From positions 2,356,001-2,420,000 of the forward strand of contig JALJCO010012682.1 in NCBI GenBank assembly GCA_023101725.1: a stretch of 64,000 nucleotides of DNA, given 5' to 3'. The translations under genes were made by a program, and so were the position numbers. Below, piece after piece: positions 52,701 to 64,000 of this stretch. The stretch comes from Atherinomorus stipes. Its lineage: Eukaryota; Chordata; Actinopteri; Atheriniformes; Atherinidae. The notes beneath the pieces were generated by a model that made no database searches, was not told the origin of the DNA, and was given only the letters and a program-made list of their open reading frames with translations. Every line of letters starts with the position of its first letter. Position 1 is the stretch's first letter.

Positions 52701-55700
52701 CAGAGCTGGTGGGTTGTTTTTGTTAAATGGCCACTGTGAAATAACTGGCTTACATAATTCTAATAAAACTCCTCTACTTACCATAGTCAAACTCTGCAAC
52801 GCAGAACAGTTTAGGACTGGCAAGGGTAACTTCTGCACATTCACATTTCTCTGGAAATGAAACGGGGTCAGAATGATTACGCCTGTCATCATCACGAAAA
52901 AATTTTAACATCAAAACAGATGCAGTTATATAGACGCAGGCTGATGAGCGTGCAGCAAATTAAGTGTGATGTGACCTGTGCCTCACCAGAGTGGTGCAGT
53001 GCAGAGAAAAGCTCCTCTATCCTAAAGAGTGCCGCCTCACTATTATTGCTGCTGTATCCCATGTGGCCAGCGGCTGCATAGAGGACCTCTGAGCTGTGCC
53101 GCAGAGGTAAAACCAGTCAGAGGCAGGGCTTCACTCAGACTTAATAAGCCAGAAAGTGTTGTACCTCTGCAGCATACAACATTTGATTCTGACTTATTGT
53201 TTTTTCTAAACTAAAACATATGGAAAAATCTTGGCTTTTACCCAGAGATGCAGTCACCGGTGTAGGGGTCACAGCCCTCTGTGCAATCACATGGCCGGCA
53301 GCCGTATTCATGAAGCCCCCAGTATCCCATCATGCACCTGTCACAGTGGGGGCCAGCAATACCAGGCTTACAAGTGCACTCCCCGCTGCTAGGGTTACAG
53401 AGAGTGCTACCACCTGAGAAGACGGAGCCCACAGGGTGGCAAGAGCAGGCTGCAGACAGCGGAGAGAACAAGAGGAAAGCTTGTTCATACAGATTCAAAT
53501 ACACTTATATACATTATGATGATGTTTTCATGCGAGAAACAACCATAAAAACGAGTTATGTACAGTATGCTCCCAGAGCCAAATGAAAGTTAAACATATT
53601 CATTTACCCACTAGACACAAGCAGAGCAAAAGGCCCACTATCTGATTGTCCCTTGTGATGACAGATTTTTTTTTCTACTTTTTGAACTTGCTTGAAATGT
53701 TTCCCAAAATGGTATGTCTGCTCTTAAAATGCTGCAGCATGCCTCATAGGGGACAAGGGCAAAAATGGGAAAAATGTGCTCAGATGGAGCATGAGAAATT
53801 CCTTTCATTGTTTGACATTACAGCCACATTCCAAAACAGTAATGCAGTTAAGTAAGCACGAATGACGGCTGTTCTCGTTTAAGAGCAGGATGGAGTCATC
53901 TTGTCACATCACTGTCAAGGCAGTGACTGAAGCAAACACTTATCGAAAGGATCGATGTGCTTTAATTAGGAAGGCAAAAGGAGAATCAAATCTCTATTAT
54001 GGACCTTCAAATATCAAAGGCTGCACCTCTTAATTAGACTCCTCAGCTGGATCCCATGCAGACAGAGCTATGGTGTGAGACTAAAAGACACTTGTATGAG
54101 TGCGCTTACGTTTGCAGGAGTCTGGTGCAGTTTTTGGTTTGCTGGGGTCCCTGTAGAAGCCCTTTTTACAGTGTTGGCAGTGACGGCCCTCTGTGTTGTG
54201 GCGGCAGTCATCACACACGCCTCCACTCCGCTGTCCTGCTGCCAGCCACAGTCCTCTACTAAAGTGACAGCTCTTGGCATGGCCGTTACACTTGCACTCT
54301 AGGTTTACATGGACATGTAGAGTGAAAGAAAGAATGAGAAGTTATGTTTTGACCCACTCGTATATGAACACTGAGTTGACTTGACAGTAGAAGCTGACGT
54401 TAAAAAAGAAAAAAGCAGCTGCTCTCTTATTCATCGTGCATCAGTGTCTAAATGGCTGCATGTGATTTATGACACTAAATCCATTTTCAAGACAAGTCAA
54501 CACGCTGTGTGTCCCACTCTGCATTTGACTTCCTCGCCCCATCACTCACTCTGGCATTCATGCGGAGTACCCATGATGCCGTTGGCTGCCTGCCACGGCT
54601 GGTCATTGTAGAGAGGTGCGCAGCGCTCACAGTGGTCACCGGCTGTGTTATGTCTGCAAACACACTTGCCATGGACCTAAAAGCCAAACACATCAGGAGG
54701 AAAGGGGCATGCATCTTTTTAGTAGCTAAATGGTTTACCTCTAGGGGTGCTTCAGAGAAAAAGTTTTTATACTTAGCAATTCTAAAATTAATTGTGAAAC
54801 ATTTCCCACTTCAAACTAAATAGCTACTCGGAGTCAGTGTTGAGTCAGTTTTTTCATCGGTGCAAATTTAAAAGACTTGCACCTACATGTGAAGTTAATT
54901 TCACAATTTTCATCTTTAAATGTTGCAAGATAATAACATCTAAAAGCCTGTTTGCACAACATAAAGCAGCTTGTGTAACATGCTCAGGTTATGGTTGAAA
55001 TAAATTAATACTTCTACCAACCGTAAAGAAAATAACATGACTGAGACTGAATTGTTAAAGTATTAGACTCAATGCTATAATTAGAGTTTCCACATCCTCA
55101 AATCCCTGTAATAGCAGGTAAAGCTCTGGCATGATATTCAGGCTTTACTGCATCCCTCAGCTCCAACTGAACACACCTGCTCACAGCTGAGTAACAAAGA
55201 AGAAGGTGAAACCAAATCTGGGTTTTGAAAATATAAGCATTTCACTGGTGCTGTGCACCTGCAAAGTGTTCACAAAACCCAGTGGTAGTTATTGAGCTCA
55301 CTATGTTGCTGCTCCTCTGTTGGCTGGTTTGGTAGCCCCTGGCTGGCACACAGTGGTCAGCGTGTCCATTGCAAAGGCAGCTGCCTTTTACAATGAAATC
55401 GTAGATGGCGTAATGTTCCATTGGGAGCATGGCGGCTCCAGGATATTTGGCCTGGCACGGACACTGCTGTCTCTGCAACAGACGGACTCTCAGGTTGGTG
55501 ATCATGAGCTGTTCCTGAGCAGCTGGTCCGTAGGGATCCACTGAGTGCCAAGGCGACAAGGCTCGATAAATCACCTGGGGATTAAAGGACAGGACAAATA
55601 AAACTCTTTAAAAACTCTCTTGCAAAAGCCTCCATAACAAGGTGATCATAGAGACACTCACTGTGAGGGGAAAAAAACATGAGTTATGTCTCTTTTTCCC

Positions 55701-58700
55701 TCCGCCTGTCAAATAAAAAACCAGACATCAAGCTGTTTTTCTTTTCATGCTCGTCTTATTGCTGCATTTGTAATAAAAACCCAGCCAGCACCAGAGAAAA
55801 ATTGAAAGTTTTTTTTTTTGCCTCCTACTGTATTCTGTTGAGTTTTGACCTTTCAGATTCACAACATGATCAGAAATAAGAGCTGAATAAAGCAGAGACC
55901 CAAGATGTTAACACAAGACTAAAACATTTTACAAATTTTGAAAATGGGTGAAGCAGGTAAGGAATTTACAAGGCCATTTGAAATCTGAATAAGTAACTGA
56001 TCATTTCAGACTACACAGTTACCATTTTTTTTTTTAAATAATTTTAAAAAAACTTCTAAAAATACAGATTTTCCTTTGATAATAAGTTCAGTCACATATC
56101 TATTGACATGACAATATGACATCTTCTTATGACAATATAACTTTTCTAATGTATCTACCTTAATCTAATGTCAACATCCAATGTCTTCATATTGTGATTT
56201 GCTTTGTATGTGAGACAGACTGGTGTAATGAATGTGTTGCACACCATGTGTTAAATGTTCGTTAGAAAAGGAGGAGGACTTACATAAGAGACCTGACACT
56301 GGACATGGCATAAATTGTAGCAAACACACTGCAGTTATGCTCAGCAATGTGTTCACTCAGTCATTAAGCAAAAAGACTTCCATCAACATCTGAGGTCCTG
56401 TGCAGCAAAACAAAGTTTTACCAGTGAGAGTCTGTCTGCAGTCAGAGCTGGTTACATGGCTCAGACCCCCTGTGTTGATACAGCAGGCCAAAAAGTTATT
56501 TGGAAGAACATCAAAGGTAAAACAGGACACTGATATTGTAGATGTTGAGGCAGAAGGAAGCTTTAGAAGGTGCAGCCTATCAGAGGAGGATTAGTTTACA
56601 AAGCCTGGTCAACTATTTGTTCTGTGGATTGTGTGATATCAGCTTTTGGAGCATCTTGGTGCCAATAAATGGACAAGAGAAACGCAGATGGTGAGTGGTG
56701 CTGCTGGGAAGTGATGGAGGGAAATGCCTGGCACCATGTTTTGATGTGGTCTCTTTTAGATCTCTGAAACTAAATCACTGTTTAATACTGAAACTTTGTT
56801 GTTGTCCTTTAGATCTTCCATCACTCTTCTTTTCCCTGTTCAGAGTTGCAAAGCCTTTGATCATGTGTATTTCTTAAAGTGATGCAGACATCAGGTGATT
56901 CAGAGGATGTTATGGCTAATTTGAAAATCTGTCCATCAACTATCTGGAATAATAGAAATAAAGACGGGGTGAGTAATGTGATGGTTTTATATTTTTCTCT
57001 GTTTTTTTATGACATTTTGCTGGACACATTTCATGGCACTGTCAATATGATCACCTTTAGTTTGGTATCTTTATAATAAAATATTCCCAAAACAACAGCA
57101 GAAAAAAAAACCTTATACTGTATTTTGAAATTTTGATTTCATTGTTTTGTGATATTGCCCAAATGTTCCATGTGTTTAAGGGTTTATTATTGGCCTGGTG
57201 TTGCAGGTGCTATATGAGGCCTACAGTGGGTATGGATAGTATTCAGACCCTTTAAACTTTTTACACTTTGTTTCATTGCCGCCGTTTGCCAAAATAAAAA
57301 AAAGTTAATTTTATTTCTCATTATTGTACACTCAGCACCCCATCTTGACACAAAACAAAACAAAAATTGTTAATCCCCATTGGGATTAGGTCAGAGCTCT
57401 GGCTGGGCCAGTCGAGAATGGTCACAGAGTTGTTCCAAAGTCACTCCTTTATTATTTTAGCTGTGTGCTGAGGGTCACTGTCTTGTTGGAAGGTGAACCT
57501 TTGGCCCAGTCTGAGGTCCTGAGCACTCTGAAAGAGGTTTTCTTCCAGGATCTCTGTACTTGACAGCATTCATCTTTCCTTCAATTGCAACCAGTCGTCC
57601 TGTCCCTACAGCTAAAAAACCACCCCCATAGCATGATGCTGCCACCACCGTGTTTCACTGTTGGGATCGTATTGGGCAGGTGATGAGCAGTGCCTGGTTT
57701 CCTCCACACATACCGCTGAGAATTAACTCCAAAAAGTTCAATCTTGGTCTCATCAGACCAGAGAATCTTATTTCTCACAGTCTGGGAGTCCTTCATGTGT
57801 TTTTTGGCAAACTGTATGGGGGCTTTCATTTGTCTTGCACTGAGGAGAGGCTTCCATCAGGCCACTCTGCCATAAAGCCCCGACTGATGGAGGGCTGCAG
57901 TGATAGTTGACTTTGTGGAACTTTCTCCATCTCCCTACTGCATCTTTGGAGCTCAGCCACAGTGATCTTTGAGTTCTTCTTTACCTCTCTCACCAACGCT
58001 CTTTTCCCACGATTGCTCAGTTTGGCTGGACGGCCGGGTCTAGGAAGAGTTCTGATCGTCCCAAACTCCTTCCATTTAAGGATTATGGAGGCCAACGTGC
58101 TCTTAAGAATCTTTCGTGCTGCAGAAATTTTTTTGTAACCTTGTACAGATCTGTGGCTCGCCACAATTCTGCCTCTGACCTCCTTGGACAGTTCCTTCGA
58201 CCTCATTATTCTCATTTGCTCTGACATGCACTGTGAGCTGTAAGGTCTGATATACGTAGACAGGTGTGTGCCTTTCCTAATGAAGTCCAATCTGTTTACT
58301 TAAACACAACTGGACTCCAATGAAGGAGTAGAACCATCTCAATGGGTATCAGAAGAAATGGACAGCCTGTGAGTTAAATATGAGTGTCACTGCAAAGGGT
58401 CTGAATAGGTTTGACCATGCAATATTTCAGTTTTTCTTTTTTAATAAATTTGCAAAAATTTCAACATTTCTATTTTTTCTGTCAAGATGGGGTGCTGAGA
58501 GTACATTAATGATAAATAAAATTTACTTTTTTGATTTTAGAAAATGGCTGCAATATATTATGCATGATCTGAGGGACCCACCCTGTTCACACTCACAGTA
58601 GCATACTCAACAAGCGCTCTCAGATGACGTGGAAGACTCACCTCTCCTCTGGTACAAGGAAAAGCTCCTGAATACTTGGAGGTACAAGTTGCCCCACCGT

Positions 58701-59501
58701 CCCAAACTGGTGAACTCTCTGTGAAGCCGAACACGTCCTCACAGTGCCGGGCAAAATATCTGAGGGGCTTCCATGTGTGTCCGTGGTCCTGGGAGCGCTC
58801 TAGCACCATGGCGGCGGGGCGGGGGGAGCGGAACACCAGGATTAAATGAGTGAATAGAAACTTCGTCTCCAGGTCCAGCTGGAGCGTCTCCTCCTCCGCC
58901 CCCTCGGCAGACTGCCACCAGGTGTCAGGGTAGCGGAAAGAAGAGTCGCTCATGGCGGAGGGAGGGTGCGCCTGTTTGGGGATGGCAGCGTTGCACCGGC
59001 TGCATTTCGCTGCCGAGCAGGACTCCCTGCTGCGAGGGGCAGCAGTCTGTTTGAAGAAGCAGAAGGGCTCCGAGGAGTTGAAGCCACAGACAGACTGTGT
59101 GCTGAGCAATCTGCCCTGAGCCAGGTTACCCATGCGGGGGTTGCAGGCTCGGTCCAAACAGCGGCGCTCCAAAGATCCATCTTCAACTTTGGATACTTCT
59201 GGTAAGAGAAAATATTCATTAATCTTAAAAGAAAGTGAGATATGAACCTAATCTACAGTTTTTTCTACGGTACTTCTGGTAGGATACCGCACAGGTGACA
59301 AGTTCAAATCCAACTTATCCAAAAGCTGTAATAAACCATAGGAGACGCAGAGATGTGCACGTTACCCCCAAAAGTCCCCTCACCGCGTCTTTAATAATTT
59401 TCAAGAGTATAATTTCAAACAGATTCAGGTTCAAACTCACCAGCTGACAGAGAGGATGATGCGCACACCGGGAAAATGATAATAAGGGTCAACAGTCTCA
59501 T
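49745..59501 (-). CDS. ntn4: Netrin-4
   Basis: Secreted basement-membrane protein; the family member binds the laminin gamma-1 N-terminus and disrupts laminin networks. Exons: 59501-59441, 59198-58642, 55574-55302, 54676-54550, 54298-54110, 53449-53242, 53093-52987, 52850-52782, 50458-50285 and 49887-49745. They join in frame to 635 aa (human 628). The signal peptide is residues 1 to about 19 (hydrophobic [10 protein letters not shown]). The laminin N-terminal domain, about 25-262, has CNPRMGNLA, a TWWQSA motif, and [15 protein letters not shown]. Three laminin-EGF modules follow at about 263-470 with regular cysteine spacing (CNGHA repeats). A variable linker precedes the netrin-like C-terminal domain at about 510-635, which has [16 protein letters not shown] and a basic end. 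Intron 2 holds a Tc1 remnant ending about 85 bases from the exon 2 donor, and intron 8 holds another Tc1 copy. The linker exon 52987-53093 is the least certain. Confidence 0.95.
50728..51800 (+). mobile_element. Tc1-like transposon with long inverted repeats, internally deleted
   Basis: A TA-flanked element of 1073 bases with terminal arms CAGTTGTGTGAAAAAG and their complement extending about 160 bases inward. The open frame at 50867-51583 (plus, 238 aa) encodes the transposase catalytic half. The DDE residues are visible in [15 protein letters not shown] and NPIEMLWHD. The N-terminal paired-like DNA-binding half is missing. Comparison with the copy at 60905-62395 shows two internal deletions, at a G run near 50893 and at CCAGGCC near 50930. 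It sits in ntn4 intron 8. Confidence 0.88.
50867..51583 (+). pseudogene. Truncated Tc1-like transposase, DDE half only
   Basis: 238 codons without a stop, starting inside the left inverted repeat. Catalytic Asp, Asp and Glu are all present, with the second Asp and the Glu at the DD34E-type spacing, and the usual K-x-G-G-P-x-x-Y ending. Without the helix-turn-helix half it should not bind the element ends. The first ~20 residues come from repeat sequence joined by deletion, so the annotated start is not a genuine transposase start. Confidence 0.8.
57224..58555 (-). mobile_element. Tc1-like element, decayed, in ntn4 intron 2
   Basis: The left end reads CAGTGGGTATGGATAGTATT after TA. The matching right end is lost, the right side stopping near GGCTGCAATAT. 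On the minus strand, 58290-57826 encodes the helix-turn-helix half ([18 protein letters not shown] region, then the GRPAKLS hook), and 57829-57581 encodes L-W-S-D-E-T-K with the first catalytic Asp. The rest of the DDE domain (57580-57360) is frameshifted. It is a different Tc1 family from the 50728 copy. Confidence 0.8.
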
Positions 59502-60904
59502 CCTGTAGGTGCTGTAACTCCACAAAACATCAGATGATTCACTGCAAAGCATCTAACAGCTTGACCTCAGACATCCACTAACCAGTGACGTGCTCCTTCC
59601 CGATATAAAACAGCAATTTACAAAAGGTTGCAACGCAGACATTTCAAAACACCGAGCTTATTTCTGTTTATCTTGATGTGGAAATGTCCCATTACAATTA
59701 ACTTGTATTATGAGAGAGCTCTGAAGTCAATATCCTTAAATTATTCCATGATCCCACGCACTTCAAGATTCAAAGTTCGCTATGGAGAGTTTCATTAACA
59801 ATTGGGTATTTGGAGAAATTAGCACCGCCCTCCTGGTCCCCTCCAAGACCACTCCCACTGACTCCTAAAACTTATTAGAGAGGGGAAAAAAAGAGAGCAC
59901 AAACACTCATTATAAAATATGATAACAATATCTTTAAAATAATTGCATGAATAAATCCATCAGCTGCCTTACATAAGTATTTAATCAATAAATGCATATA
60001 CAGCTGAGGGCTAAGTTCTTCAATCCGCAGCACTGAGAGAAGTTAAATAAAAAACTACTGTTGATGGTATAAAACATTAACTGAGACATCAAGACTGCAT
60101 CTACATTCCTGCCACTTATTCTTCTAACCACCATTCATTAACTAGACTACACTTAAACTGCTTCAGACAAACAGCCATGGACCTGAAGAGTCTCACAACC
60201 CCTGACCCTAATCATGCAGCTAAACACCCCCCCCCCCCCCCCTTTTTTTTTTAAAGAGTGACATCACCTCACTGGGTCAAAAGAGACACACAAAAAAAGC
60301 TGAGACACACAACTTTGCCACACTAATTTGATACCCTGTGAAGATTTTAAAGCCTGCAGACAGTTGAGTGAAAATGATGAGAAGATGCATCACACCTGTG
60401 AATAGAAAATCAGAAGTCATTTATTATCACAGTGAAAATGGCCTGTCATATTAATCATCTTCTCATATGTGTATGTCAAAAGCAAAGAATAGAGCTCATG
60501 AGCATTTCTGGTCTCTTCCCCAAGGCATCCTGACCTTGACATTCCTGAAATACTACAACTTTTGTCACTGTGACAGTTTAAACTGGACAGAATTTGTCTG
60601 TGTTTCTAGGTTTGCATGGTTTATTTTTGTTGTCTCCAGATGATCCATCAGCTCTAGGCGGGATGCACCATGAACTGTTTTCTTTGCACACCTCTTGAGT
60701 GTTTTTGACCTTCAAATCCCAGCAGTCACTGTGAAAAATGTTGCAGGAAGGATGTCTAATCTTGGCCAGTCTGTACTGTTCCTTTGGCAGAACACAAACT
60801 ATCCATATCATGAGCAAATGCATTTTCTTTCTTAAATTACAGCTGTTTAGTGGGTTTAAAAACACACTATAAACTTCCTGATTTAAATTCAAACTCCTGA
60901 TTCA
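59502..60904. other. ntn4 upstream region
   Basis: The ntn4 promoter should lie just above 59501, but no TATA box is clear. The rest is AT-rich with a C18-T10 homopolymer run at about 60226-60253. No gene is recognised. Confidence 0.4.
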
Positions 60905-62395
60905 AATTTAAGATAACACAAGTAAACACAAAATGCAGTTTTTAAATGAAGATTTTTATTTTTAAGGGGGGAAAAAAATCCAAAGCTACATGGCCCTGTG
61001 TGAAAAAGTGATTGGCCCCGAAACCTAATAACTAGTTGGGCCACCCTTAGAGGCAACAACTGCAATCAAGCGTTTGTGATAACTGGTAATGAGTCTTCTA
61101 CAGCGCTGCAGAGGAATTTTGTTCCACTCATCTTTGCAGAATTGTTGTAATTCAGCTACATTGGAGGGTTTTCCAGCATGAACCGCCTTTTGAAGGTCAT
61201 GCTATAGCATCTCAATCGGATTCAGGTCTTTGACTAGGCCACTCCAAAGTCTTCATTTTGTATTTCTTAAGCCATTCAGAGGTGGACTTGCTGGTGTGTT
61301 TTGGATCATTGTCCTGCTACAGAACCCAAGTGCACTTCAGCTTGAGGTCACGAACAGATGGCCGGACTTTCTCCTTCAGGATTTTTTGGTAGACAGCAGA
61401 ATTCTTTACTACAGCAAGTCTTCCAGGTCCTGAAGCAGCAATACAGCCCCAGACCATCACACTACCACCACTACCATATTTTACTGTTTGGTATGATGTT
61501 CCTTTTCTGAAATGCCGTGTTACTTTTACGCCAGATGTGATGGGACCTACACCTTCCAAAAAGTTCAGCTTTTGTCTCGTCAGTCCACAGAGTATTTTCC
61601 CAAAAGTCTTGGGGATCATCAAGATGCTTTCTGGCAAAACTGAGTCGAGCTTTTATGTTCTTTTTGCTCAGCAGTGGTTTCAATCTTGGAACTCTGCCAT
61701 GCAGCCATTTTTGCCCAGTCTCTTTCTTATGGTGGAGTCATGAACACTGACCTTAATTGAGGCAAGTGAGGCCTGCAGTTCTTTGGATGTTGTTCTGGGG
61801 TGTTTTTGACCTCTTGGATGAGTTGTCGCTGTGCTCTTGGGGTAATTTTGGTCGGCCAGCCATTCCTGGGAAGGTTCCATATTTTCACCATTTGTAGATA
61901 TTGGCTCTCACTGTGGTTCACTGGGATCCCAGAGCTTTAGAAATGGTTTTGTAACCTTTCCCTGAGTAAAGGATCTCAATTACTTTGTTTCTTATTTGTT
62001 CCTGAATTTCTTTGAAACACAGCATGATGTCTAGCTTTTGAGGATTTACTTAACTTTGTCAGGCAGGTCCTATTTTTCTTGGTTGAAAGCAAGTGTGGCA
62101 GTAATCAGGCCTGGGTGTGGCTAAAGAAATTGAACTTAGCTTTCCAAAGATGTGATAAACCACATATGTGATAAACCGATATGTTTTAACAGGGGGAAAA
62201 TCACTTTTTCCCATATGGCCATGAAGGTTTGGATTTTTTCCCCCTTACTAATAAAAATCTTCATTTAAAACTGCATTTTGTGTTTACTTGTATTATCTTT
62301 GTCTAATATTTAAATTTGTTTGATGATCTGAAACATATAAGTGTGACAAACATGCAAACAAATAAGAAATCAGGAGGGTAGCAAACACTTTTCTC
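60905..62395 (-). mobile_element. Tc1-like element related to the 50728 copy, frameshifted
   Basis: The inner parts of both long inverted repeats are recognisable (AAATGCAGTTTTTAAATGAAG on the left, its complement near 62265), but the outer left arm is lost. The minus strand carries the whole transposase region in broken pieces: an N-terminal helix-turn-helix part starting near 62027, then 61880-61680, 61683-61471 (with WTDETK) and 61637-61317. Frame changes and stops separate them. It shows what the 50728 copy has lost. Confidence 0.82.
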
Positions 62396-62595
62396 ACAAA
62401 GAGTTAAGGATATTTGGCTTTTTGTATGATGTCAGAATGAATCTAAAATCCACTACAACCTTTCCAGGTGAACTGAATTAAACTTTCTCTAAACCTTTTA
62501 ATGCACATGTACAATGTTCAGTGGTTAAATATTTATTCTGCATCATTCTGTTCTCCAAAAACCGAAAATTGAATATCCCTAACTTTTTGTGAGTA

Positions 62596-62598
<3 letters not shown>

Positions 62599-62626
<28 letters not shown>

Positions 62627-62638
62627 CTGTATATATAT
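62599..62638. repeat. (TA)n microsatellite
   Basis: About 40 bases of TA units with one TCCTG interruption. The remaining sequence to 64000 holds homopolymer runs (C8 at about 63456, T11 at about 63622) and no recognised gene. Confidence 0.9.
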
Positions 62639-64000
62639 GAAGCTACAGCCAATAGTCAGCAAGCTAAGTTGACATGAAATGCTAAAAGCCATCTTGGCTC
62701 TGTCCAGGAACAGTAAAATTTGATCACCAAACTCTCAAGCTCACTAATGAATGCTTTACATATTGTTGGTTTGACTTCAAGTGTCAAAGAAATTTGCCTT
62801 TTTAAAGGTGCTTTATGTGCCAGACCACATTTCATGCAGGAGTCGTTTACTGCAAAGTTGTTCAGGCAACCTTCCAAGAAAACATAAGGCCAAGAAACAT
62901 TCTAGACAAATTCACAGCTAAACCACCTTTTAAAAAACTAAATAAATAATGCAAAAGACCATAAGCACTGAGCTGCAGAAGTGCTTTTTGCCTGTGGCAA
63001 ACTGTCTCCAGATTATATCCTATACTACACAAATTGAAACTGTGAGCTGTATGCCTTTCTAAAAATGATAAATGGAACATTTAACTTTAGTGTCTCAGTA
63101 TGTTATGTAAAAGCCTACTTCAGATTTTTTTTTTATAATGAATTAAATGTATTCAAAAAAAGCAAACAAGAGATGCACATACCTAATCCACACATGTTGT
63201 ATTTAAATCAGAGATAACTGCAGCTGAGTGTTAAATGTAAGGCCAAAAACAGATTTGAGTTGGGTGACTTTGTTCAGCAACGCATCATATATGAATGAAA
63301 TAGTCTTTCTTGTCTTAAATGACCTCCCTGCCTGCTGCAATCCAGTGCTGGACCCCCACAGTTGTGCTGCTGTTCTCCTCATCTAATGGCCCAATAAGAT
63401 GACAGAAACGGGGCTGCTGGCCAGCTTTATTTCCAGACTGTAAAAGGATATGGTCCCCCCCCCCTCCCATGCTTCCATGTCGCCTAGTACCTTTAGCTCA
63501 CTGAACCTTTGCAAGTAATCTGTCTACTCTTCTGTGAAAGCCAGACAAAAAAAAGACATGCTTCATCCAGGGAGAGGAAGGTGCCTTGCCCACAGGCTAA
63601 CTATTAAACAGAGAGACACTCTTTTTTTTTTTTCTTCCCCCATTTTTATGACATTTATCTTTGCTTTCTGTCCTCTTCATCCCAGTCACATCACAGCTAC
63701 CATCCACATTTCATCATATAATTTCATCTGTGAAGAAAAGAAACAAAACAAAACAAAATTAATGTAATATAAGTAACCATGTGACACATTTGGCAATTAT
63801 CTGTAAGTTATTTATGTTATGTAATGACAGCTGTGAGACTCCAACACATTCCCTTTGTTAGCCCTCTCCATTCAAACAGTTCTTGAAGTTTTACATCACC
63901 TTTTGACACATTCACTTACTGTTCCGGAAAAAACGTAACAGATGATTGAGCACAGCCTTGTTTCAAGAGAAGGGTGGACAAAGAGCTGGTGGATGTGTTG

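Overview
The window is from a vertebrate nuclear genome, almost certainly a teleost fish and probably a percomorph. The genes have many short GT-AG introns. The intergenic DNA is AT-rich and holds many Tc1-like and hAT-type DNA transposons and long tetranucleotide microsatellites. The order nr2c1-fgd6-...-metap2-...-ntn4 matches the human 12q22 neighbourhood, with the same gene orientations. No tools were run. Exon structures were assembled by hand from splice sites, reading-frame phase and recalled family sequences, and all five models close in frame.

Layout. 1-4.2 kb: transposon debris (a Tc1 transposase tail, a tRNA-like stretch, a LINE-like 3' end) and no gene. 4.2-11.1 kb, minus: nr2c1, an orphan nuclear receptor of 610 aa in 13 coding exons. 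11.9-27.5 kb, minus: fgd6, a Cdc42-type RhoGEF with DH, PH, FYVE and PH domains, 1276 aa in 21 coding exons. 27.5-30.1 kb: intergenic. 30.1-39.4 kb, minus: a FAM194-domain gene resembling C3orf20, 868 aa in 15 coding exons. 40.0-46.5 kb, plus: metap2, methionine aminopeptidase 2, 477 aa in 11 exons, divergently paired with the FAM194 gene. 46.6-49.7 kb: a dead Tc1 element and the probable ntn4 3' UTR. 49.7-59.5 kb, minus: ntn4, netrin-4, 635 aa in 10 exons. 59.5-64 kb: a decayed Tc1 element and simple repeats, with no gene seen.

These are unrelated cellular functions (nuclear receptor, Rho signalling, N-terminal methionine removal, basement membrane), so the cluster is one of shared descent rather than of a pathway. 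The most interesting point is evolutionary. Read along the minus strand, the order FAM194/C3orf20-like, FGD6, NR2C1 matches human 3p25 (C3orf20, FGD5, NR2C2) in order and orientation. This suggests that the fish kept the FAM194 gene on one whole-genome-duplication paralogon and human kept it on the other. VEZT and USP44, which lie in this interval in human, are not seen. I found no sign of a novel molecular system such as a defence, toxin or CRISPR locus.
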